From Eurosta solidaginis (lineage: Eukaryota > Arthropoda > Insecta > Diptera > Tephritidae): DNA of 64,000 bases. The notes below the pieces were generated by a model that saw only the letters and a list, made by a program, of their open reading frames with translations, was not told the origin of the DNA and searched no databases. The DNA lies in assembly GCF_040869045.1 (NCBI RefSeq), contig NC_090322.1, positions 169,212,672-169,276,671 on the forward strand. Direction: 5' to 3'. Of the stretch, positions 55,200 through 64,000 are shown piece after piece; the first letter of the stretch is position 1; every line of letters begins with the position of its first letter. Position numbers and translations under genes: made by a program.

Positions 55200-56690
55200 T
55201 ATGTCATGCTGGTTCGGGAAAATGGACGCTGCCAATACGGCCAAGCTCCAAGAAAAGAAGAAACGTGTGGAAAATCGACGTGAGTGCGAACAGCTTCAGG
55301 TGTTGGCTGATAGAAATAATATTCACAATATTATAAAAAAAATCCGGCGAATGACGGAAGGCTTTAAGACCAGAAGAGGAATGATAATGGTGATCCGGTA
55401 GCTGACACGGAGAGTGCCTTAAGCTGTGGAGGGAGCACTCATTGCTAGATCGCATGGGAGAAAACGAATCAGATACCATATTTACTAATGACACAAAACA
55501 CTTTCTGGCACCCTACTAAGACGAAGAGAGAATGTCAATATTTCGTCAAAAGAATAAGAAGGCAACGGGTAGCGATAGATTATCCGCGGAGGTGTTCAAA
55601 GGCGAAGGAGAAAAGCTGTTAAAGAACATGATTCAACTCTTATGCAATATATGGCACACCTCCTAACTAGAATCTAAGTATGCTCTACCCAGTTCACAAG
55701 AAAGACGAACCTGCAAAAGCGCTAATCGCCGTGGAATCTCTGCTTAATATCGCGTATAAGGTACTATCAAACTCGCGTACTATACGAAGTTCTGAAGCCC
55801 AAAGTCAACGAACTGATTAGACCTTAACAGTTCAGCTTCAGACTCGTTAAATCGACGAGATCTTTACAATACGTCAAATCGTGCAGAAAGTTCACGATAG
55901 TGGAATCGAAATGCACCATTTTTTGCCGATGCTGCTGTCTAAAACTGCTGCCTGTAAATACCACCAGCCCCGTAATGATTGGGAAGGGCCTCTCCGAGCC
56001 ATTCGCAAACAAACGAGGCCTAAGTTCAGACCAGTAAACCCAATGCTGAAGAAAATGATACAAATTCAGATCTTAACCTCGATGTTCAAGTCTATTATAC
56101 GAGCTTAGAGCTGCTGCCGTATTTTTATGATATTGATATCATTGGCTTAAACAAATGCGACATAAGTTTTTCTTCATTTGGATTATTTAGAGAGGCAAAA
56201 TTAGCTGCTATATCACAGTTGCCGAATATACATTCGAGCCTGTGAGGGACTTTAGCTATCTTGGAACCAGCATATCATCATAATCATGTCGAAAGAAAAT
56301 GGGATGGTTCGGGATAAAAGTTCTAATCAAATTTATAGTCATATTTTTCATAACAACGGTGTGTATCGAATAAGATTGAATTTTGATTCAAATGAGCTTT
56401 GTGCAGACATGGGCAAAGTGCAATGCATAAAATCCTAAAGATTTGGTGATGTTATGAGAATGAAAGAAGACGCTACGGATCAGAAAGTAAGTAATCCTGT
56501 TGGCACTCATATTTGGAAACAGTAGAAGGGAGAAACCCCAATTGAGATAGGAGGGGCAGTAGGAGGAAGCTCCCGGTTGGCATCAGTTAACGCAAAACAG
56601 GGATTGCTGATGTAACTTGTTGGGCAACGGCCAAAAGCGACTAGGCTGGTAAGCGCCAATTTATGATAATGATGATGATGTTGAAAGCCG
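55200..56690 (+). pseudogene. RTE-type LINE, decayed, with internal deletions
   Basis: Plus strand. Reverse-transcriptase pieces: ATGSDRLSAEVFKGEGEKLL (about 55565-55625), YPVHKKDEPAKA, SLLNIAYKVLSNSR (about 55735-55775), then 'QLQTR*IDEIFTIRQIVQK' to about 55890. YDIDIIGLNKCDIS near 56125 corresponds to the FADDIDIIGRTK catalytic box, with the first residues altered. The 3' end (GCGCCAATTTATGATAATGA, 56668) has a GATGATGATG tail typical of RTE elements. Frames are broken throughout. Confidence 0.75.
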
Positions 56691-57989
56691 GGGCTGAAAT
56701 GATGCGTCAACTTGAAAAAACTGTATTTAGTTATAATAACTTTCAATTAATGAGTATTAAGAATTGGGAAAAATTAAAAATAAATTGTTTCCTTACATGA
56801 AACTTTCTCACAAATTCTTGGAAAGAATTTCAGAATAAAAAGAGTTCATCAGCATAAAAGTTATTCGTCTAAATCATTTTCGAATCTGCTGTTTATTTGA
56901 AACTGAATGAATGAATTGATTATGCAATGAACATTTTCAATTTCATTAATTTGTCGATTGGTGATTAATAAAACTTCAATCAATCATGATCTAACTAATT
57001 TGAGTACTCAGAAACGCAATTAATCATAACCTGACTTACTTAGTAAAACATTAAATTGGTGTTGTTGTAGTTTGATTTGCCCATTATCAAATATTAAGAC
57101 GATTTCCGACAATTGCAAAATTTACCAGCTTATGACGTAATCCAGTTTGGCAAGCACGTGCTTGGCATTCGCATTTTACAAGTATTTCTTATTACGATTA
57201 ATCAAACAAATAATTGACCGATTAATCGAGAGGGAGCATACGTATGAGTGTAATCCAGAATTAACAACCTGAATAATCTATAAATACATACACTTATAAA
57301 ACGGATTTAACAACATTTTGCTCTCAGCAGGCATTATAATTAAATTGAATTTTTCCCACACTACTTCAATACAAGCAAATACTCATTAATATCCTAATTG
57401 TTTTTAACAAACTTAGTACTCCTTCCACAATATTTGTTTCTTAGGAGATCTGTGCACTAATTGGAACCTAAATAGAAAATCTATAAAAATAATCAATAAA
57501 TAAAATGGTATGGTTAGGCCTACGCTACTTTTGCTTGACAATCTACTATGTTTTGTTGAAGTTTTTGTATCCAACTGCTTTTGTTCTATCGCAGGCTTAA
57601 TTAGTTTCATTAAACTTGATGATAAATTACTTACATATACATATGCATTCCATTACAAACTATGAAGTGGCAACTCAGCGCATTCAATAACTCTAATAAT
57701 TTTTATAGATTTCGCACTATAAGTACTTCATTAACGCGCATAACTAATCAGGGATCCAGTATAACAATGATGTCTAATATTTTTAGATCATAAGATTTTA
57801 CTTAAATAATAAACCCAACGGACGCTCCAACCCTCCAAAACCCGCCCAACCGACACGAGGGGCGCATCCGCATGACGCACGGATTTGGTATTTACTGACT
57901 TGTTGATAAGCGGATATGTGTTAGGCGTCGAGATCTAAAACTGCTCAGCTACAGAATAAAATTCATCAGCTGAGTATTATACATAACAG
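56691..57989. other. AT-rich stretch, nothing recognised
   Basis: About 1.3 kb with no gene. A repeat A-like TCAGCTGAGTATTATA fragment occurs at about 57966. Confidence 0.35.
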
Positions 57990-57992
57990 TTA

Positions 57993-59207
57993 GGCCCGTT
58001 TTTCAGTACAAGTTCAACTCAATTCGTCAGTTAAACTACGCTTAAACTTATTATGCAGTTTTTCAATTTACTTTAACTGAAGTTTAGGCTGAGCTTAAGC
58101 GGCCGATCTGGCAGGGTGAAATTGTAGTTAACCTATCGGTGATTTGCGTTCGTTCGAAATGGCGTAGAATATACCCAACAAGCATTTGAATACCATTAGA
58201 GCTCATGTTGATAACTAGCATACCTCTATAACCTCAAGAGTTATTACGAAACAGTGGCTCAACTTGAGAGTCATAGGAAACGAGGGAATTTTTATAAATC
58301 GAAAAGAGATATTACTTAAGTTGAAAAAATTATAGTTCCCAACTTGTGGTTCTTTCACTGGACTCAAGTGTAAGATTCCAATACTACAGTATTTTCACGA
58401 AAAAAAAATATATACATATAGTTTATTTTTGATAAATTACGCTTCATTACTGCTATCAATCAGGTGGTTGTTTCTCACAATGAATAGCTGTTGGCTTTTG
58501 TGGTACCACCTTGCAGATTTTTTTCAACTTCACCTCAACTCGATATCCAATGTAGGATATCAACTGGAGAAACGTGTTGAATACTCATTTGAGAACAGGG
58601 GCGGATCCAGCACGATTTGGAAGGGGAGGCGATTAGGACGATCTTATAGATTATATATACATAAAAGCTAAAAATTGTATATGTAATTAAAACAAACTTT
58701 TATAATTTTTATAAGTTCCAGATCAGAGCGCGGGAGGAGGGGCAATCGACCCCTGTTTGAGAACTGTACATTTCTCAAAATAACTCAATGGTTGGCTAAT
58801 AATTTGAAAATGCTAATGACGTTGGAGATCAACTCGAGAACTATAAATTTTACAAAATTTCTAAAATGTTGTTAGTGATTGGAAAATGAAGTTGGATATC
58901 AACTTGAGAACTATCTGGTTTAAGAATAACTAGATAGCGATGTTGGATATCAACTCCGAAACTAGGTATATATTTCGCTGGAGAAATAAATTTTAAATGT
59001 TTGTTGGGTAAGTAAAATCCAGCTGCTGTCGTATCTACAAATTATCTAGATAATAAAAAACCAATGTTGCCGTACAAAAAGCCTTCCCCAAGGCGGCCTT
59101 AAACTGTCTAACAAACTGTTCAGAAGTTTAACTGGAGTTTAAATTTGACTAGAGTTTAAGCAAACTTAGTTTAAGCTTAGCTTAACCGACTACTGAAAAA
59201 CCGGGCC
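57993..59207. mobile_element. PIF/Harbinger-type non-autonomous element, 1215 bp
   Basis: Ends GGCCCGTTTTTCAGTA and TACTGAAAAACCGGGCC are inverted (one extra G), with TTA at 57990-57992 and 59208-59210, the Harbinger target preference. Subterminal TTAAGC/GCTTAA motifs are repeated at both ends. No nuclease is encoded. Another element is nested inside. Confidence 0.8.
58174..59008. mobile_element. Nested TIR element, 835 bp, TA duplication
   Basis: CCCAACAAGCATTTGAA at the left, TTTAAATGTTTGTTGGG at the right, TA on both sides (58172-58173, 59009-59010). The interior has diverged repeats of a module around GATATCAACTGGAGAA (58556, 58828, 58898, 58946) and a plus-strand open frame at 58429-58671 that probably has no meaning. 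Confidence 0.7.
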
Positions 59208-59222
59208 TTAGTTATACGTATA

Positions 59223-60290
59223 CTACATTGTTAAATAAATGAGCATTTTTAGTACGTAAAGAATTTTATTTTTACTTTTTATATTGTTACGAGTTAAGAT
59301 AGTTAGGACAGCTTTCTTTATAGTAAAAAGTGAATCCGTTTTATCAAATGAACTCGAATGAGAGTTAAAATCGTAAAGCAAACAACGAAAAGGTTCATTT
59401 AATTCGAAATTAGTTCTGCACTGCCTCAGAAGAAGAGGTTTGTAATGTCTTGATGCTCGTGATGGGACGTTGAAGTGTACTGCGTTTAAAAGAAAGGGGC
59501 TAGAAATCAATTCAGTCGCTTAGCCATAAATATTACGCCTAGCTTTTCTCTACGACTTGCGAGAGTTGGAAGATTGATAAGCTTCAACTGACTAGTACAA
59601 GTTGGAAGATTATGCACAAAGTAACACTGAAATTTCGTTAAAAAGAAGAGTAAAAATTGCTTTTTCATTGATTCTAATCCATCTTCATGAGCTCGATATC
59701 GCGGATTTCAGACTATTGATCCATATTCTAGTATCGGTCTAACTAATGTAATAAAGAGGGCTTTAGTTACACAAGAGTCACCAAATTCTTTGGACCATCG
59801 TTACACGAATGATAGAACACCTCTAGCCTTATTGATAGTAGCATTAATATGAAAGTTGAAACTTAGTTTAACATCCATCGTTACTCCCAGGTCTACCAAA
59901 TAATTTACTGATACAAGACAAAAATTATTAATTACGTAAGAGGCTGCTGGCAAAGATGAGAGAGGCACATGCATTTACATTGATTGAGGTTCGGCGGCAT
60001 TGAATTTAGATTGCACCAAGCAAGTAAGGAGTTTAGATCCGTTTGAAGCAGGGGACGTTCTTCAATAGACGGATAAGACCTAAAAAGTTTTACATCATCG
60101 GCATACATTAAGATTTTGGAATATTTTATTGTTGGCCAAATATCATTAATAAATAGCAGTAACCGAATTGGACCAAGATATCTACCCTGCTGGACGCCAG
60201 AGGGAACGTCAATGGCATTGGGGATAGTATTTTTTGAAATTAGTTTTTGCGTTCAACCGCAGAGAGGAATCTCTTTAAAACGGTATTGTT
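59223..60290 (-). pseudogene. Jockey-like LINE reverse transcriptase, decayed
   Basis: Minus strand. LLFINDIWPTIKYSKILMYA then DDVKLF (about 60165-60090) is the catalytic YADD region preceded by the usual FINDI segment. PLLQTDLNSLLAWCNLNSM follows, then decayed sequence. The last 95 codons are open (59510-59223), with the NVPSRASRHYKPL and NEPFRCLLYDFN segments that end Jockey-type proteins. The upstream endonuclease is absent. Confidence 0.8.
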
Positions 60291-60365
60291 CCCAAATTAT
60301 GTTTATTTATTAGTTTTTAATAGTTCCAATTTAAAATATCGTCCTAACTATAACACAAACTATAT

Positions 60366-60850
60366 ATGGGGTATTCCATCCCATTTCGACCAATTTTGAA
60401 CCCGACCCCTTTAGAATTGGCTGAAAGTTTTTCTTCTTTTTCTAGCTTACGAAAGACATTTTTCAGAATTTTTTCAAATTTTTTCATCCAACTCAAAAAA
60501 AGTTATGAATTTAAAAAAAAAACACCGTTTTTGTTTTCAAAATGCTATAACTTTTTCAAAAATTGACCATTTGGGATTTTTTTTTTAATTTGTTTTTAAA
60601 TGTACTTTTCGGAAAAAATACAAAAATATTTTAAAGTTTTTTTTTTTTAATTTTTCAGTTTTTCGGGATTTTTCGAATTTCGCCATTTTTTTTTTCTCAT
60701 AAAAAACTTCCATCAATTCTGCAATCATCCCCACTAATCCCGGAGTGGGCCGATTTTTTTTATATTTTTTTTATTGAATTGAAAAAAAAATTTCAAAAAT
60801 ACAATTTTTTTTATCAATTTTATTTATATAACAAAAAAATGTAAGAAATG
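60366..60850. repeat. Diverged repeat with GGGGTATTCCATCCCATTTC start
   Basis: Opens with GGGGTATTCCATCCCATTTC and continues as T-rich sequence with runs of T or A up to 10 bases. The start looks like a transposon terminus, but no inverted partner is visible in the window. Confidence 0.4.
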
Positions 60851-60945
60851 ATCTTCGACAGTTTACAACCCCGCGCTTGGCCACACGCCTTTCTTGCTTG
60901 GCTAGGTTATTCGCTTTTTCATTTTCATCTATTCCAATTAAGAAA
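60851..60945 (-). pseudogene. Tiny LOA-type LINE fragment
   Basis: Matches 28148-28325 of the large LINE (ATCTTCGACAGTTTACAACC, CCCGCGCTTGG, CGCCTTTCTTGCTTGG, then CATCTATTCC) with about 85 bases deleted. No frame survives. Confidence 0.75.
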
Positions 60946-61332
60946 TATACTTTATGGAAGCATACCATAAATAAAGGGTATACACAGTCCAATAGTCACA
61001 GATATGAATTAAATAAAAACTCACACAAAATTTGGATAAGGATTAGAATAAGATTAGTATAAAAAAGTTCCCGAAGACTCCAATAAAATTTCCTAAAACG
61101 ATCAGAAAAAAGTATAGTCAGGATCCAAAATAAAGAAACGTAACTCCTTTCACTGCATTCTAGAGGAATGATTTTGGAATCTCAAAACAAGGAATTGGTT
61201 TTAGGCAATTCAGATAGAAGTTTTCATAAATAAAACGAATATTTTGAATTAATGTGGGGCATACTGTCGCAGTAGACGCGAAAGATTCGGAACAGTTTCA
61301 GAACAGTCTAATCTAAATGTGGAACCTCACCA
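60946..61332. other. Nothing recognised
   Basis: AT-rich, no gene. Confidence 0.35.
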
Positions 61333-61352
61333 CCCCCCCCCCCCCCCCCCCC
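61333..61352. repeat. Poly(C) run of 20
   Basis: Twenty consecutive C residues in otherwise AT-rich DNA; G-run capable on the opposite strand. Confidence 0.9.
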
Positions 61353-61379
61353 TAAGCTCATCTATATGAAAAAGTGCTT

Positions 61380-62118
61380 ATGTGTCGGGGCTTAAAGTGT
61401 GTGTGCCCCCGATTCATCGCAACCGATTCAGCTATATATTATACACCATGACCAGTAGAGGTGCGTGTATCCGCTATTCAGTACGACACGTTTTGTAGCG
61501 AGTTACTTACAACTGCCGCGAGTCTTCAATCTTAGTGATGATAAGCGTGTTATTTTACACGCAAATGTAGATGTATATACATTAAAAAACGGTTAATATA
61601 TAGAGAATAGATGAAGTTTCACGTTTCTTGCCATCCGCATGAAAAAGCTGTGACAATGAGTCTCTTATTTGAGTAAAAGGTTGTATGTGATATATTCTAC
61701 ATATACCTATTTTTATGAGTTTTCCAGACAGCAAAATATGCCATATGTGTAATCGCTTTGTAAAATTTGAAGCTTCAAGCTATTAAAATTAGACAGAAAT
61801 TACGAAAAGCTTCTTATGTGAACAATCAGATGTATGGGATATATGCTTTATATACGACCGATCTCCACGATTTTTTCAGACAATAATATGTGAGATATAC
61901 AAAAACCACATTTCAAGCTTCCATCTGATAAATTGGGGAAGATATGACAAAAATCCACTTTTCTGAGAAATCGGTTGTATGTGGTATATATGCTATAGTG
62001 GTCCGATCCGTCCGGTCCCGATAAATGTCTAATCGGACACCTAAATAACTATACCCACTCACCCAATTTTATCAAGTTATCTCAAAAATTGAGGGACTAG
62101 CTTGCGTTCAAACAGACA
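61380..62118 (+). repeat. Repeat B, copy 2, truncated by RAG1-like element
   Basis: Aligns, inverted, with the two halves of repeat B at 43335-43601 and 45061-45800, and so shows the uninterrupted site of the Helitron. Similarity runs to TCAAACAGACA at 62118 and stops where CACAGTG begins. In the other copy it continues into the GTCCGTCTGTCTG block. Confidence 0.85.
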
Positions 62119-64000
62119 CACAGTGGTGTGAAGGGCTTCGCTAGCGCGAATTTAATCAAAAATTGAAAAGTGGAATGTGAATTTTTTGGTAAACTCCACT
62201 AATAGTCAAGCATACGCTGCAATATAAATCATAAAAATTGTTTGATTAAAGTGTCATTATATGAATAAAAATTGCGCTCAAAAGTTGTGTTTCCGTAAAG
62301 TCACCAGGCGCGTAGTTTATATATAATCGGTCGTAATTACATGTGTTCTTCTTTTAAAACTGTATATTTTTGAAGTGTAATCCATGGAAAAATCATCACA
62401 AGGTAAGCTTTATAAGTTTTTATTGAATAACATAAATATTGGGTTTTGGAAAGGCTTACTTTATAAACGATCAAGTTTCCGAACATTTTTAAGGTTATAA
62501 AAAAACGCACGCGTTTGCACGTGTTGCAAATGTCAAAAAAAAATAACTTAACCTTTTAGCTATACTTATCAACAAAAAAAGTATGTACTTCCATGTCCCC
62601 CTAATTTTGAGAATTTTTTTTTTCAGGGTGCCGTGGGGCAACAGAAAATGAAAATTTTCGGCCCGGGCCTTCAAAGCGTGGCAGACCTTAAAAGTTTTAG
62701 TGAAAGTGAAACTAGGGCGAAACAAAAAAAAAGCAAGTGCACTCACCTCAAACTGTAACACTGAAGAGCTTTCTTTCGCTGTGCAGACGAGCCTACGAAA
62801 AAGAGGACAACGAAATGCGGCCAAAATTGTTGAAAAATTTACTGCTTCTAGTTCTCCGAAATTTCACAAAAAAATTTACAAGATGCCAAAAAGCTCCACA
62901 AAGTTATCCTAACGTGTTGGTTTAAGTCCAGAAGAAGCTCTGTCGTTAATTGTTAATACAAAATCCAGTAAATCGACATATCTATCTTACAGAAAGGCTG
63001 CTAAAAGTTGCGGTGCTGATGTGTATTCATCTTGGGGAAAAGTCCTAGCAGCGAAAGCTGAATGTTATGCAGAGCCTGGTGCAGTGACGGTAAAAGATAC
63101 AGGAGTTGAAATAAGACTCAACGATCTTTTGCACTTAACAGCCAAACGGCTATGTAAGCTCCAGGAAGAAACTCTTGAATCCTTTACTGGCTCTGGAATC
63201 ACTTTGGTATGTAAGTGGGGTATAGACGGAAGTTTTGGACAAAGCAACTTTAAACAAATGACAAGCGCAGACAAAACCGATTCATCTGTAGTAATTGTGT
63301 CGCTTGTTCCTTTACAAATGCGTGATTGTTATGATGAAACCAACATAATATGAAAAAATCGAGTGCCTTCATCTACTCGCTTTTGCAGAGCCATTAAGTT
63401 TGTTTTTGCCAAAGAAACACCGGAGTTGATGAAGAACATTACCGAAAAGATTCAGGCACAAATACACGCGCTAGACAGTTTTTTTTATAACGGAATTACT
63501 ATAAATTTCAAGCTAGTTTCAACGATGGTAGACGGCAAGATTTGCAATACGTTAACTGACACGGAATCTACGCAAAGCTGTTATGTATGTGATGCAACCC
63601 CTAAAAATATGAACTGTCTAGACATGATCGAGCAAATGCCAGCAAATGCCGATCATTACAAATTTGGTTTATCAACTCTCCATTCATGGATCAGATTTTT
63701 CGAGTGTTGCTTGCACCTGGCCTATAGATTGGAAATAAAGCGCTGGCAGGCAAGAGGAGAAGATAAATTATAAATAGAGGAAAGGAAGAAGATTATTCAG
63801 GATAAGCTTAGGGCCGAGCTACCGAAATCTGGATATGGATCAACTAACGCGGGCAATACTACCCGAGTATTCTTTCGGAATTGGGAAAAATCGGCAGAAA
63901 TTACTGGAGGTCAACTCCAGAAGAGCTGATCTATAGGTTTTACATAACCCTCCAGGTAATATCTTGTGGCCATGAAGTAGATATCGAAAGATTCAGCAAA
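62119..64000 (+). mobile_element. RAG1/Transib-like element, copy 2 (runs off the window)
   Basis: The left end is fixed at 62119 by the break in repeat B and reads CACAGTGGTGTGAAGGG. CACAGTG is the consensus heptamer of V(D)J signal sequences, and Transib termini are known to resemble it. The following leader aligns with 12958-13190 plus 13680-13720. The right end lies beyond the window. Confidence 0.7.
62384..64000 (+). pseudogene. RAG1-like (Transib-type) DDE transposase, partial
   Basis: Exon 1 (62384-62402) ends at a GTAAGC donor; acceptor TTTCAG gives exon 2 at 62627. Compared with copy 1, exon 2 has lost the first part of the N-terminal domain. One frame then holds, apart from stops at about 62910, 63351 and 63771 and a shift near 63900. 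It contains LSPEEALSLIV (about 62928), CKWGIDGSFGQSNFKQM (about 63210-63260; Asp of the first catalytic motif), STRFCRAIKFVFAKETPE (63370), STMVDGKICNTLTDTEST (63520-63570; second Asp region), a CYVCDAT zinc site (63580), GLSTLHSWIRFFECCLH (63665) and GYGSTNAGNTTRVFFRNW. The motif order fits the RAG1/Transib core. The distal catalytic Glu would lie outside the window. Confidence 0.65.

Noticed and set aside
1..64000. Tandem arrays considered as CRISPR or host satellite
   Set aside because: This is eukaryotic DNA. The regular arrays (116-bp, 21-bp, 33-bp) lack unique spacers, and two of them lie within transposons.

Overview
The window is eukaryotic repeat-rich DNA, almost certainly from a fly (Diptera). 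The grounds are the AT-rich composition, LOA/R1-, Jockey- and RTE-like LINE remnants of the kind common in flies, many hAT and Harbinger elements, Helitrons, and short introns with GTAAG donors and pyrimidine-rich acceptors. A tephritid fruit fly is plausible from the repeat mix, but that is inference. I see no convincing intact host gene: the window is a nested transposon graveyard.

Layout. 1-7.4 kb: dispersed repeat 'A', a tRNA-derived SINE, a 117-bp tandem array joined to a PIF1-helicase tail, and small LINE and Harbinger scraps. 7.4-11.4 kb: two hAT elements with 8-bp target duplications, each carrying a fold-back MITE. 12-17 kb: a RAG1/Transib-like element (copy 1) holding a solo LTR and cut off by a minus-strand Helitron, then a second tandem array/PIF1 tail with a SINE inserted in it. 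17.2-20.1 kb: an LTR-retrotransposon 5' end (LTR, primer site, SAP-domain gag) fused to the 5' part of a LOA-type LINE. 20.8-23.6 kb: repeat A, an RTE scrap, a SINE piece and a MITE. 23.6-33.8 kb: a ZMYM1-like hAT broken by a Harbinger-like MITE (itself broken by a hAT MITE) and by a nearly complete 5.6-kb LOA-type LINE. 34-38.5 kb: a SINE, an (AAAATA)n tract, a spliced pseudogene of an uncharacterised repetitive family, and a hammerhead-ribozyme candidate. 38.9-41.5 kb: a palindromic MITE split by a 2.06-kb hAT with GC-rich ends. 42-46 kb: repeat A, then repeat 'B' with a Helitron at a recognisable empty site. 46-50 kb: TATCGATA-rich DNA with SINE and LINE insertions, then a decayed LINE. 50-57 kb: sparse DNA, an unrecognised decayed coding stretch and an RTE. 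58-60.3 kb: a Harbinger-type element and a Jockey-like LINE. 61.4-64 kb: repeat B cut by RAG1-like copy 2, which runs off the window.

Most useful results: (1) two copies of a RAG1-like transposase element whose left ends both begin with CACAGTG, the V(D)J heptamer; (2) a hammerhead-ribozyme fold at 38109-38157; (3) a repeat class whose subterminal inverted repeats differ between copies but match perfectly, or nearly so, within each copy; (4) Helitrons sharing a doubled 5' terminus. Target-site duplications allow much of the nesting order to be read directly.
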